This document shows positions 8,308-16,423 of a stretch of 64,000 nucleotides of DNA, one piece after another. The DNA lies in assembly GCF_008326305.1 (NCBI RefSeq), contig NZ_BIXY01000022.1:1-64000 (forward strand), read 5' to 3'. The DNA is from Dictyobacter arantiisoli. GTDB lineage: Bacteria > Chloroflexota > Ktedonobacteria > Ktedonobacterales > Ktedonobacteraceae. How positions within the stretch are numbered: position 1 is the first letter of the stretch; each line of letters begins with the position of its first letter. The notes below the pieces were generated by a model. It saw only the letters and a list, made by a program, of their open reading frames with translations, ran no database searches and was not told the origin of the DNA. The position numbers and the translations under genes are program-made.

Positions 8308-9507
8308 ATGCGGTTTCGCATTTTGATCTTGGCGTTGGGAACCTTTGCGATTGGGACTGATAGTTTTGTGATTGCGGGTGTTTTGCCGGATGTGGCACGT
8401 AGTTTGCATATTTCGCTGACACTGGCAGGATCGTTGATTACGCTTTTTTCGCTGGTGTATGCGTTTGGCGCGCCGGTGTTGGCGACGATGCTGGGTCATG
8501 TTGAGCGGCGGCGCCTGCTCTTGGGTGCGCTGGTGATGTTTGTGATCGCTAACGTGCTGGCGGCGATCTCGACGAGTTATCTGGTGCTAACCATTGCGCG
8601 TATTATTGCGGCTGGCAGTGCATCGTTGTATACACCGAGTGCATCGTTGGTGGCGACGATGCTGGTGCCCCAGGAGAAGCGTGGTCAGGCACTTTCCACG
8701 GTTCTGGGAGGCATGACGATTGCGAGTGTTGTTGGGGTGCCGTTAGGGGTATTGATAGCAGCGTTGTTGAATTGGCGTCTGACTTTCGGGTTAGTGGCGG
8801 TATTGGGGGTGGTGGCATTTGTCGGCATATTCGTGCTCTTCCCCAAGGTTGCTGCTCCACCAGTTGTGTCCTTGCGTACACGTTTGGCATTGTTGGGCAA
8901 GCCAGAGATTACGGTAATGTTGATCAATGTTATGGTGTGGATGGGTGGTTATGCGGTTATATCAGCGTATATTAATCCGTTCTTACAGCACTTTGCCCAT
9001 GTATCGGAAGCGGGGATCAGTCTGCTTTTGATGGCAAATGGTGCAGGTTCTGTGCTGGGCAATTTCCTGGGTGGCTATGGAGCTGATCATTGGAGACCGG
9101 CGCGTGTGGTGATGGTTGGCTTGACGGCGATGGCTGTGCTGCTCTTTGTATTGCCGCTGCCCATAGTGAATAGCACAATCTGGTCTGTGGCAATAGTGAT
9201 GGGGCTGTGGGGAGTGTTCGGTATGATGCTGATGCCACCACAGCAGCATCGGTTGATGTCAGCGGCGGGAGGGTCGCCGATTGTGTTGTCATTGAATAGT
9301 TCGGCGCTCTTTCTGGGCTTTGCGCTAGGAGGTGGTATTGGTGGATTGGTAGTACAATCCCTCTCGCTCGGCGCGCTGAGTTGGGTAAGCGGCTTGATCG
9401 AGATCGTGGCGTTGATGATATTGGGGGTGAGCGTGTGGCTGGTGCAGCGTCGCATGCAGCGCGATGAGCGGGTTGCGAATAAGGAGGCTGCGGAGGTTAT
9501 AGCATGA
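8308..9507 (+). CDS. MFS drug/metabolite exporter (DHA1 family)
   Basis: This 399-residue hydrophobic protein has roughly 12 transmembrane stretches. It opens with FRILILALGTFAIGTDSFVIAGVLPDVA, the usual first helix of DHA1 exporters such as the YdhP, AraJ and chloramphenicol-efflux groups. LGHVERRRLLLG fits the loop 2-3 motif A region. I chose the ATG at 8308 because AAGGAG stands 9 nt upstream; an in-frame ATG at 8257 has no site. It is predicted to be a proton-driven exporter in the cytoplasmic membrane. The divergent ArsR-type gene suggests induction by the exported compound. The substrate is unknown and a link with the NRPS product is not shown. Confidence 0.88.
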   Translation: MRFRILILALGTFAIGTDSFVIAGVLPDVARSLHISLTLAGSLITLFSLVYAFGAPVLATMLGHVERRRLLLGALVMFVIANVLAAISTSYLVLTIARIIAAGSASLYTPSASLVATMLVPQEKRGQALSTVLGGMTIASVVGVPLGVLIAALLNWRLTFGLVAVLGVVAFVGIFVLFPKVAAPPVVSLRTRLALLGKPEITVMLINVMVWMGGYAVISAYINPFLQHFAHVSEAGISLLLMANGAGSVLGNFLGGYGADHWRPARVVMVGLTAMAVLLFVLPLPIVNSTIWSVAIVMGLWGVFGMMLMPPQQHRLMSAAGGSPIVLSLNSSALFLGFALGGGIGGLVVQSLSLGALSWVSGLIEIVALMILGVSVWLVQRRMQRDERVANKEAAEVIA

Positions 9508-9721
9508 AAGATTGCATATGCTGATTCGTGAATATATATGAAGCAAAGGCAACTCGCCAGATACCCGTGATCATATTGGAGCGGCCGACCGCCTGACCGC
9601 ATGACAAGTCGTGAACTGGAAGGATTTCCGTCACCATCGTCTGCTCAAACCCGCGTTCCTGGTACAGGTCCAGAACTGCCTGCTCCAGTCGGCCCCTGGC
9701 ATTGGGTTCCCAGCGGCTCAT
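9497..9721 (-). pseudogene. TetR-family regulator stub (N-terminus only)
   Basis: The ATG at 9721 has an excellent AAGGAGGGG site. The first 33 residues (MSRWEPNARGRLEQAVLDLYQERGFEQTMVTEI) are a normal TetR N-terminus leading into the HTH. After that the frame runs into unrelated sequence (about 9622 downward) and stops at 9497. The recognition helix and the ligand-binding domain are missing. The promoter and operator upstream remain intact, so the gene was probably truncated by a deletion that fused it to the end of the MFS locus. Confidence 0.7.
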
Positions 9722-9763
9722 ACGTTCAACCCCTCCTTCATGACAGCTATTGACATCACTTCC

Positions 9764-9792
9764 AGTATACGGTAAAGCAGCTATGTCAGCAA
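9764..9792 (-). promoter_or_regulatory. promoter of the TetR stub
   Basis: On the minus strand TTGCTG (9792-9787) and TATACT (9769-9764) are separated by exactly 17 bp. This gives a sigma70-type promoter directed at the stub start at 9721. The -35 and most of the spacer lie inside the perfect palindrome described separately. Confidence 0.6.
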
Positions 9793-9811
9793 CTGACATA
9801 GCTGCTTTACC
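9771..9811. promoter_or_regulatory. 41-bp perfect inverted repeat, probable TetR operator
   Basis: Arms GGTAAAGCAGCTATGTCAG (9771-9789) and its exact complement (9793-9811) flank a 3-nt centre CAA. The repeat overlaps the -35/-10 spacer of the TetR-stub promoter, the standard place for an autoregulatory TetR operator. The alternative is an insertion or terminator hairpin, but there is no T tract. Confidence 0.6.
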
Positions 9812-9944
9812 TTACCGAGAGGGATCTGTGGCGGAGCGGAACAGAAAAGGGTGTCGAGTCAGTGGATTTTGTGCGTAGGCCTACCTCACGACAAGAAAAC
9901 AAATGCTCTAATAAGCTCGACTTTGTACAATTTTAGGCTTTTGA

Positions 9945-10487
9945 GCCTGCGAAAAAGGGCAAGCGCGACGCGTTTTTGAGCTCATATTTTCAAAGCGGCA
10001 GGTCATTTACACCTTGCGCGATGCGTCTGTTGGGCACCTGGTGGAATCCTTGTCCCTGGTGGTGGGGATGGTACCGACCAGACAGTGGAAATCACCGCAA
10101 ATGATTGCTGCCCGCACCTGCTATGATCACCTGGCTGGCCGCTATGGGGTCGCGCTCTTCGATGCCCTGGTGCAACAGCAAGCGATCACGGCGACGGCCT
10201 CGCCCCGTGGCGACGTTGAGCTCGGCCTGCGTGGGGAAGCAGTCTTCGGCAAGCTCGGACTGGATCTGGGAGCTGTGCGCCGAGAGCGTCGCCGTTTCGC
10301 GTTTGCCTGTCCCGATTGGACCGAGCGTTGTCCTCACCTGGGGGGTGCATTGGGCGCAGCTCTGTGGGCGCAATTGGTCGAACGTGGTTGGTTCGTCAAG
10401 CAGCAGGGCACGCGTGCAACTCTTGTCACAGATGAGGGCAAGCAGCAGCTCCAAAGGCACTTTGGTATCCAGGTGAACGAGAGATGA
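9945..10487 (+). pseudogene. ArsR-like regulator remnant lacking its N-terminal HTH
   Basis: The frame is open from 9945. It picks up recognisable family sequence at KRQVIYTLRDASVGHLVESL (the beta-wing and following helix). It continues through ARTCYDHLAGRYGVALFDAL to the C-terminal block DWTERCPHLGGALGAALWAQLVERGW, which is characteristic of a group of long ArsR-like regulators. The roughly 60 residues before the wing, which should hold the DNA-reading helices, are absent, and there is no ATG or ribosome binding site. A TTG at 10014 could start a short product without a DNA-binding domain. Probably a decayed gene. Confidence 0.65.
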
Positions 10488-10606
10488 GCGAGAAGCTGTG
10501 ATCGTGCGCGCCACAGTCTCGTTCTTCGCGCATCCTGGCGGCATTCGCTCGCACCAGGAGGTGAAAGGATCCAAATAAGAGGCAGTTTCACCAACGGCAT
10601 CTCTTC

Positions 10607-12538
10607 TTAAGACTCTACAGATACAAATTGCTGGTTATATAATTGCGTGTATACACCATTTCTTGCAAGCAATTCTTTATGCGTACCACGCTCCACAATT
10701 TCTCCATTCTTCATGACAAGAATGAGGTCGGCAGACAAAATAGTAGAGAGACGGTGAGCAATTGCCAGAACAGTACGATTGTTCATTAAGGGCACCAGGG
10801 ATTGCTGAATCAAACGTTCAGAATAGGTATCCAGGGAACTGGTCGCTTCATCAAGGATCAGAATACGTGGATCCTTAAGCAGCACGCGTGCAATAGCTAT
10901 ACGCTGCTTCTCACCACCTGACAACCTGTATCCCCTTTCTCCTACAATGGTGTCATAGCCATTGTCAAGCTCTGTAATACGCTCATGAATCGCTGCTGCT
11001 TTTGCTGCCGCTACCATTTCCTCTTCGGTAGCATCAGGACGAGCATAAAGCAAGTTCTCCTTTACAGAGGCATGAAGCAAATATGTTTCTTGCGTAACGA
11101 CACCAATTAAATTATTTAAAGATTCCAATGATATTGATCGAATATCATAGCCATCAATCTCTAATAGTCCTCGATCTATGTCATACAGTCGCAAAAGGAG
11201 ATAGGTTAAACTCGTCTTCCCCGCTCCACTAGGGCCAACCAGCGCTACCAATTGGCCTGCTTTGATTTCCAACGATATCGCTTTGAGAGTTGAATATTCA
11301 GGGTTATTTTCTCGCTGCGCGTATTCTCCAGCGACATCCTCTCCAGCGACATCCTTGCCTATCCCACTTTTATCTTTTACGCTGTCAAATATAGCCATCT
11401 GAGTATAGGGATCATTACGTTTATAATCAAAATACACATTCCGGAATGTTATAGATCCGCGTATCTGCTCAGGGACAATTTTAAGAGCTCCGGGAGCGTC
11501 GATGATCTCTATTGGCATATCGAGGTATTCAAAAATACGATCAAACAGGGCCAATGCCCCATAAATTTGCACATGCACATTTAGTAATTGCCCAATTGCA
11601 GGCAATAGAAGAGCCTGAAGGGCGGTAAAAGCAACAATATCACCAACACTTATTCCGCTGTGACGTGGGTCATGGATAATTTGATTTCCCGCTACCAGGT
11701 AAACAAGAGCAGGTGTCAGGGCGATGATTATGTTTACTAACATGCTAAACCAGCTCATCATCATTTGTAGACGAACTGTCAGATCGGTCAATTTCTGGTT
11801 TTCATCCTCAAAACGCTCTTGCGTAAGTTGCTGCCGGCCAAAGATTTTCATTAATAGGATACCACTCACAGAAAGCGTCTCTTGCATAAATGCTGTGAGG
11901 GTCGCCAGTTGCTTCTGAGTATTTTTCTGAATGTTGCGCCCGGTATAACCTACTTTATAGGTTATCCAGATAGATAAAGGCAACAGACTCAGAGTAATCA
12001 GTGAGAGCAACCAACTAATATAGAACATGGCAAAGATGGTACTTAAAACAACGGAAACACTGGTGATGATACGCGTGAGGGTATCGGTTACCACGCTCTG
12101 TACCCCACCTACATCATTGGCTAAACGTGATTGAATCTCGCCAGTCTTCATTGAGGTAAAAAAGCGCAAGGACATACTTTGCAAATGTAAATACAGGCGG
12201 TTACGAAAATCCCGAATGACGCGCTGCCCTACATATGTGCTTAAATAGGTCTGGCCCGTTGAGATAAAACCAATAAAAATAGGCATCACAACAAGCGTGA
12301 TCCCACAAAAAAATAAGAGGTTGGTGCTGCGTTGCGGGATCGCATTGTCGAAGATCAGGCGAATTATCAGTGGATTAACCAGACCTAGAATGCTATTAAG
12401 GATAATCGCTAGAAATATCAGGATAACTTGACCCATGTACGGTCGAAAGGCCTGAGCAATCCGCTTAAAGGTACGCACATCAGACTTACGCCCCCGCTTC
12501 TTCTGCTCTTCCAGGTAGTCAGCCAGTCTTAATGCCAT
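10607..12538 (-). CDS. ABC transporter, fused permease-ATPase (exporter half-transporter)
   Basis: The protein has 643 residues when started at MALRLADYLEEQ (12538). The N-terminal part is an ABC_membrane domain of six helices (about residues 30-320). The ATPase domain has Walker A GPSGAGKTS (about 434), Q-loop VVTQETYLLH, signature LSGGEKQR (about 538), Walker B ILILDEAT (about 558) and switch His in IAHRLST. It is predicted to work as a homodimer exporting a peptide or lipid-like molecule. As the last gene of the minus-strand operon that serves the NRPS, it is the best candidate for product export or self-protection. The linker before the ATPase domain holds a small duplication (DVAGEDVAGE). 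The longer frame to 12661 would translate through a hairpin and is not preferred. Confidence 0.88.
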   Translation of the reverse strand: MALRLADYLEEQKKRGRKSDVRTFKRIAQAFRPYMGQVILIFLAIILNSILGLVNPLIIRLIFDNAIPQRSTNLLFFCGITLVVMPIFIGFISTGQTYLSTYVGQRVIRDFRNRLYLHLQSMSLRFFTSMKTGEIQSRLANDVGGVQSVVTDTLTRIITSVSVVLSTIFAMFYISWLLSLITLSLLPLSIWITYKVGYTGRNIQKNTQKQLATLTAFMQETLSVSGILLMKIFGRQQLTQERFEDENQKLTDLTVRLQMMMSWFSMLVNIIIALTPALVYLVAGNQIIHDPRHSGISVGDIVAFTALQALLLPAIGQLLNVHVQIYGALALFDRIFEYLDMPIEIIDAPGALKIVPEQIRGSITFRNVYFDYKRNDPYTQMAIFDSVKDKSGIGKDVAGEDVAGEYAQRENNPEYSTLKAISLEIKAGQLVALVGPSGAGKTSLTYLLLRLYDIDRGLLEIDGYDIRSISLESLNNLIGVVTQETYLLHASVKENLLYARPDATEEEMVAAAKAAAIHERITELDNGYDTIVGERGYRLSGGEKQRIAIARVLLKDPRILILDEATSSLDTYSERLIQQSLVPLMNNRTVLAIAHRLSTILSADLILVMKNGEIVERGTHKELLARNGVYTQLYNQQFVSVES

Positions 12539-12621
12539 AATATCATACCACTCCTGACGCGACAGAATATCCCGCCATTGAAGAATAAGAAACGTAAAAG
12601 AGATAACACCGTTGCAAGAAC

Positions 12622-12655
12622 ATGGTCCTGACTGGAGTGAACCAGTCAGGACCAT
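12622..12655 (-). terminator. intercistronic hairpin upstream of the ABC transporter gene
   Basis: Perfect 14-bp arms (12622-12635 ATGGTCCTGACTGG, 12642-12655) surround a 6-nt loop, between the stop of the small gene at 12670 and the ABC transporter start. Downstream on the minus strand is GTTCTTGCAACG with no clean U run. It may be an attenuator or processing stem that lowers exporter expression relative to upstream genes. Confidence 0.5.
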
Positions 12656-12669
12656 ACCCAATATAGCCC

Positions 12670-13005
12670 TTACAGGTGTACCTCTTCCAGGGCGATCAGA
12701 TGCCCTGTTCCATCCAGGGATTCCAGGTGAATGTCCGCAATACAGCGAGCTTTGACATAGTTGAGCGTCAGTGTACCCTCAATATGCGCAGTTCCCGCAG
12801 CTCGGTCAAAGTTTGCCTGGCTAACATCTGTGGCGCTTTTATCTATTCTTACGCCTAAGTCGGTTCCACCCCGTGTATCAGTGAATTTAATAAAGACGTA
12901 TCCCATATCCACAATGCGTTGACGGAACTCATCAAGAGAAGGCTTTGGTCCACCAACCACTACTGGATGCTCCCCCTGCGAAAGACGCTCTACAAGCTCA
13001 TCCAT
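12670..13005 (-). CDS. small conserved-looking protein, tentatively DUF6004-like
   Basis: This is a 111-residue protein starting MDELVERLSQGEHPVVVGG (13005) with an AAGGAA site. Its core, VFIKFTDTRGGTDLGVRID followed by a segment with GTLTLNYVKARCIADIHLE, reads like a beta-rich single domain. From memory it resembles small proteins in actinomycete secondary-metabolite clusters annotated as DUF6004; this is unverified. It has no signal peptide, no membrane segment and no obvious catalytic motif. It sits between the exporter and another small gene in the accessory operon, so a helper role in biosynthesis or immunity is plausible. A start at 13032 adds nine residues without better support. Confidence 0.75.
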   Translation of the reverse strand: MDELVERLSQGEHPVVVGGPKPSLDEFRQRIVDMGYVFIKFTDTRGGTDLGVRIDKSATDVSQANFDRAAGTAHIEGTLTLNYVKARCIADIHLESLDGTGHLIALEEVHL

Positions 13006-13080
13006 GAGAAAGATTCCTTTCCTTTTCCACATTCATCACAAATCACTGCAATGATCAAATGTGACCTTCACAGTGCAACC

Positions 13081-13383
13081 TTAGACCGATGCTTTTTCTC
13101 CTGAGACTTCTTTAGAGGCGCTATTCGGCTCATAGGCGTAACGCAGATCTTCCGGGATTTCAAATTTCAATGTCTCTTTACAAAATTCCTGCCATTGGGG
13201 GGTAATCTCACCAAAAATCAAGCCTTTGTCAGGAATCACTGGACTTCTCACTACGGTGAAGTCGTCCCAGAGATACACAATATCATCATCTGTCAGTTCT
13301 GGCTCATTTTCCTCACCCTTCTCTTCCCAGGCACTAAACTGCCTTAAGTCTTTTAGGTGGTAGGCTCGGCAATATTTTCTCAC
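13081..13383 (-). CDS. small hypothetical protein of the NRPS accessory operon
   Basis: The 100-residue protein starts at a GTG (13383) with GGAGAAGG upstream. It contains CRAYHLKDLRQFSAWEEK, then ELTDDDIVYLWDDFTVVRSPV and TPQWQEFCKETLKFEIPEDLRYAYE. It is aromatic and acidic with no Cys pair, no transmembrane segment and no known motif. I do not recognise the family. The ordered, non-repetitive composition, the good ribosome binding site and the location among NRPS accessory genes argue that it is real. It could be a carrier-protein or adenylation-domain partner, but nothing in the sequence shows that. Confidence 0.75.
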   Translation of the reverse strand: MRKYCRAYHLKDLRQFSAWEEKGEENEPELTDDDIVYLWDDFTVVRSPVIPDKGLIFGEITPQWQEFCKETLKFEIPEDLRYAYEPNSASKEVSGEKASV

Positions 13384-13430
13384 AATACCTTCTCCTGTTA
13401 TGCTATGCTACTACTATTCTTTCAATTTAC

Positions 13431-13819
13431 TAGTACTCTGTTACTCTTCATTTGAAGGAGTGCCGCCTGCGGCGGCGAAGAAAAGAAGAAAAAAGGGGTA
13501 TTTGGGGACACCCCAAACCCCGGCAAAGGGCTGGCCGCCCTTTGCAATCCCGCTTGAAAAGCTTTTGGCCGCCCTTTGCAGTCCCGCTTGAAAAGCTTTT
13601 GGCCGCCCTTTGCAGTCCCGCTTGAAAAGCTTTTGGCTGCCCTTTGCAGTCCCGCTTGAAAAGCTTTTGGCCGCCCTTTGCAGTCCCGCTTGAAAAGCTT
13701 TTGGCCGCCCTTTGCAGTCCCGCTTGAAAAGCTTTTGGTCGCCCTTTGTAGTCCCGCTTGAAAAGCTTTTGGCCGCCCTTTGCAATCCTGCTTTTCAAAT
13801 GAACGGTGTCAGAGTACCA
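13431..13819. mobile_element. MITE-like element A with terminal inverted repeats and internal tandem array
   Basis: The left end TAGTACTCTGTTACTCTTCA...(13431-13456) and the right end, read on the other strand from 13819 to 13794, match at 21 of 26 positions, including a shared TTCATTTGAA. The inside has nested GC-rich stems (13462-13476, 13501-13517, 13523-13545) and a 34-bp tandem array, but no transposase. Element B at 16424-16585 has the same ends. It is inserted between the MbtH-like gene and the 13383 gene. I could not see a clear target duplication. Confidence 0.65.
13533..13795. repeat. 34-bp tandem repeat, seven full copies plus a partial
   Basis: The unit begins GGCCGCCCTTTGCAGTCCCG and ends with the 10-bp palindrome AAAAGCTTTT. 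Copies start at 13533, 13567, 13601, 13635, 13669, 13703 and 13737, with a partial copy from 13771. They differ by only a few bases. Because 34 is not a multiple of three, long artificial frames cycle through all three phases on the minus strand; these are not genes. There are no spacers, so it is not a CRISPR array. Confidence 0.9.
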
Positions 13820-13833
13820 GGGCTACCCTGAGA

Positions 13834-14076
13834 TTAATGTACACTGTCCGTGCTTCTTTGCCTGTCGAATTCTTCCATGCTCTTTCTCAAACTTAATGGT
13901 CGCATATCCGTCCAGACCTCTTTAATATATGTCAGGCACTCTTGTTTGGAACCGCTTTTTCCAACTTCATTCCATCCCAGCGGATACTCACGGCCTGCCG
14001 CCCAGATGGAATATTGCTCCTCGTGATTCATGACCACCTGGTAAATAGTTTTATCTTCCTCTTCTTCCCCGGCCAT
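13834..14076 (-). CDS. MbtH-like protein (adenylation-domain chaperone)
   Basis: This 80-residue protein has the MbtH family pattern: [35 protein letters not shown] followed by [10 protein letters not shown], with the conserved Trp residues and the SxW and DMRP motifs. MbtH-like proteins bind the N-terminal subdomain of A domains and are needed for solubility or activity of many NRPSs. This is the only copy in the window, so it probably serves the five plus-strand synthetases. The start at 14076 has AAGGAA upstream. The N-terminus is slightly long and acidic (AGEEEEDK). Confidence 0.95.
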   Translation of the reverse strand: MAGEEEEDKTIYQVVMNHEEQYSIWAAGREYPLGWNEVGKSGSKQECLTYIKEVWTDMRPLSLRKSMEEFDRQRSTDSVH

Positions 14077-14246
14077 AATTCAATGTTCCTTTCAGCTAAA
14101 GCCCCTGTGAGCAACACACAATGTACTCACTCTTATAGAACAGCATAACCTCAGTATGCTGGCATCGCAATCCACCAGTGAGGTATTTTTCTGCGCCCCA
14201 GGGTAGTCTGGATAGGCAGTTTTGCATCAACTTGCACAAACATAGC

Positions 14247-15293
14247 CTAGCGCTCCAACCATATTCCTATATTGTGCTGTAATGCATGCTGATAGACTCG
14301 GGCAGATAGAGCCACATCTTCAATCGCCAATCCAAAGGGATTCACCAGAATAATATCATGATTACTGTTTCTCCCTTTCTTTTTCCCTGTAACAATATCG
14401 CTCATTTCAGCATCTATCTGCCGCTGGGTACTCCCCTCCACTTTTTCATTCGGCCCTACAACCTGCCCTTGTCGGTACATACGTCCAATGAGCCTGCGAG
14501 TGTCGCTCTTTACCAGCCCCCAATCATCAACAATGACACTATCTGCCTGGAAAACAACCTCTGGCAGGGGATCATCCAGTGAAATGTTCACAAGGATGGC
14601 ACCTGCTTGTAACCAGGAGTAACGAATATATCCCTCAGTAGTAGTAGTAGCAGTTATAATCAACTGAGCCTCTTTAATAGCCTCCTCCGCGCTTTCTACC
14701 GCATGGAAAACAACCTTTCTCTGCTGCAACTGCTCTTGTATCTGATCGTGTAGCACCTGTATCCGTTGCTGGCTCAGATCAAATATATGAATGACTTGTA
14801 ATGCTGGCAAGCGTTTGAGGAGAAGTTCGATGTGCGCCATCGCTAACACACCTGCACCAATTACTGCGACACTGCAAATAGGAGAGCCCTGCAAAATCTC
14901 TACCGCCAGTAGCGAGACGCTGGCAGTTCGTAAACTGGAAAGATATGCTCCTTCCATCACGCTAAGAATACGCACTGAATTTTCGTCAAACAGCAATGTC
15001 AAGCCACTAGCACGTGGCAATCCTCGTGAAGGATTGTGAATGTTGCCATTGATGACTTTGATGCCCGCTTTGTTGATTGCTCCACCCACATATGCCGGTA
15101 GACCCAGGCTCCTGACCTGCTCTCCATGCCCATTGCGCCAGGTAAGATAAGCTTCGTCAGGCAGCACTGTTTGGCCAGAGCCATGCAGTATGAAGGCCTC
15201 ACGTATGATTTCAACGCTATCGAGTTCCTGACAAATCTGTTCAACATCTTTCTGCGAGAGATAAAGAATTCCTTGCTCATTCTGACTCTGCAT
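14247..15293 (-). CDS. SbnB-like NAD-dependent dehydrogenase (ornithine cyclodeaminase superfamily), 2,3-diaminopropionate pathway
   Basis: This 348-residue member of the ornithine cyclodeaminase/mu-crystallin family carries AGIKVINGN (Lys79), LRTASVSLLA, a Rossmann motif VAVIGAGVLAMAH (143-154) and IITATTT. In SbnB the enzyme oxidatively splits N-(1-amino-1-carboxyl-2-ethyl)-glutamate to L-2,3-diaminopropionate (Dap) and 2-oxoglutarate. The pairing with an SbnA-like gene 79 bp upstream in the same operon supports this role over plain ornithine cyclodeaminase. Start 15293 has an AAGGAAGAGG site; in-frame upstream ATGs lack one. Dap would be a building block for the NRPS. Confidence 0.88.
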   Translation of the reverse strand: MQSQNEQGILYLSQKDVEQICQELDSVEIIREAFILHGSGQTVLPDEAYLTWRNGHGEQVRSLGLPAYVGGAINKAGIKVINGNIHNPSRGLPRASGLTLLFDENSVRILSVMEGAYLSSLRTASVSLLAVEILQGSPICSVAVIGAGVLAMAHIELLLKRLPALQVIHIFDLSQQRIQVLHDQIQEQLQQRKVVFHAVESAEEAIKEAQLIITATTTTEGYIRYSWLQAGAILVNISLDDPLPEVVFQADSVIVDDWGLVKSDTRRLIGRMYRQGQVVGPNEKVEGSTQRQIDAEMSDIVTGKKKGRNSNHDIILVNPFGLAIEDVALSARVYQHALQHNIGIWLER

Positions 15294-15371
15294 ATTTCCT
15301 CTTCCTTGCATTGCGCAGTACCCGGCTACCAGGTAGTTTACCTGCCAACACGACGACATCATTACGATGAA

Positions 15372-16403
15372 CTATTCAAGAATAATGTCCAGGGCACGTT
15401 GAAGCTGCTGCTCAAAATAGTTAACAGATAGCTGCTGTATCCAGGTCTGGTCAAAGATCGTGGTTTTGTAATTTTCTCCGCCATCAGCACATACACAAAC
15501 AATATGATTCATCTCAGGATGGTCGGCAAGAAATTGCGCACATGCAAAGAGCGTACAACCACTTGAACCACCTAATTTCAGGCCGGTTCTCATAGATAAC
15601 GCATGGCAAAAAGCAAACGCTTCTTCATCTTTCACATGAAGCGCGTAGTCATAGAGATCGCGCGTGATAAAATCTGAGCGCCTGGATGAACCGATGCCTG
15701 TCAAACGCCTTGTTGCCGGTGTTGTCCCAAAGACGACGGATCCATGCGCATCCACGCCAACAATGGTGACAGATGGATTGACCTCTCGCAGGTAACGGGA
15801 TATACCGGCGAGTGTTCCACCAGTCGAAACCGGAGCAAAAAGAATATCAACCTTCCTGTTCATCTGCTGATAAATCTCGGGTCCTGTACTCAGATAGTGA
15901 ACATTAGGATTCGCAGCATTGGCATACTGGTTGGTCCAAACGTATCCCTGATTTTGGGCGAGAAGCTCCTGTACCCGTGCTAATCGCGAGAGCAAATACC
16001 CTCCATTTTTATCAGGAGATTGAACGAGGTCTATCCTGGCGTCAAGCGCCTCCATTTTGGCGATGTTCTCCCGGGTGTTTTTTGGATCAATCACTGCAGT
16101 AAATGAATACCCTTTTGCCTTACAGATTAAGGCAAGGGCAACACCTAAATTTCCCGAAGTTGACTCGATGACCTTTGAGGATGCTGTTAACAGATGCTTA
16201 TCCTCCAGATCCTGAATCAAACCATAGGCAGTGCGGTCCTTTATTGAACCTGTTGGATTTTCACATTCCAGTTTCAGATACACGGTTCGCACTTTTTCAT
16301 TGATGAGCATGCGGATCGGCCGCAAAGGAGTATGTCCAATACTCTGTGCCTGGTTACTGAGCTCAACAAGAGGTACGTCCCGAATCGTGCTAAAATTTAT
16401 CAT
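15372..16403 (-). CDS. SbnA-like PLP-dependent synthase, 2,3-diaminopropionate pathway
   Basis: This 343-residue fold-type II PLP enzyme is related to cysteine synthase. NPTGSIKDRTAYGLI carries the Schiff-base Lys55, STSGNLG (81-87) fits substrate binding, and PVSTGGTLAG is the phosphate-binding loop. SbnA joins O-phospho-L-serine and glutamate into the precursor that SbnB cleaves. SIKDR at the Lys and the pairing with the SbnB-like gene separate it from housekeeping CysK. The start at 16403 (MINFSTIRD) has GAGAGG 8 nt upstream. The longer frame to 16493 runs into mobile element B, whose end lies only 21 bp upstream of this start. Confidence 0.88.
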   Translation of the reverse strand: MINFSTIRDVPLVELSNQAQSIGHTPLRPIRMLINEKVRTVYLKLECENPTGSIKDRTAYGLIQDLEDKHLLTASSKVIESTSGNLGVALALICKAKGYSFTAVIDPKNTRENIAKMEALDARIDLVQSPDKNGGYLLSRLARVQELLAQNQGYVWTNQYANAANPNVHYLSTGPEIYQQMNRKVDILFAPVSTGGTLAGISRYLREVNPSVTIVGVDAHGSVVFGTTPATRRLTGIGSSRRSDFITRDLYDYALHVKDEEAFAFCHALSMRTGLKLGGSSGCTLFACAQFLADHPEMNHIVCVCADGGENYKTTIFDQTWIQQLSVNYFEQQLQRALDIILE

Positions 16404-16423
16404 TGGTCTGGCCTCTCTACAAT

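Noticed and set aside
12539-12661. N-terminal extension of the ABC transporter to 12661
   Set aside because: It would translate through an intercistronic hairpin and adds a non-family sequence; the start at 12538 begins at the family-like N-terminus.
13533-13795. Possible CRISPR array
   Set aside because: The 34-bp units are contiguous with no unique spacers and there are no cas genes in the window.
13441-13798. Repetitive 114- and 116-residue minus-strand frames (KSFSSG, KLFKRD, KAFQAG repeats)
   Set aside because: They arise from the 34-bp tandem array cycling through three phases; there is no ribosome binding site and no stable composition.
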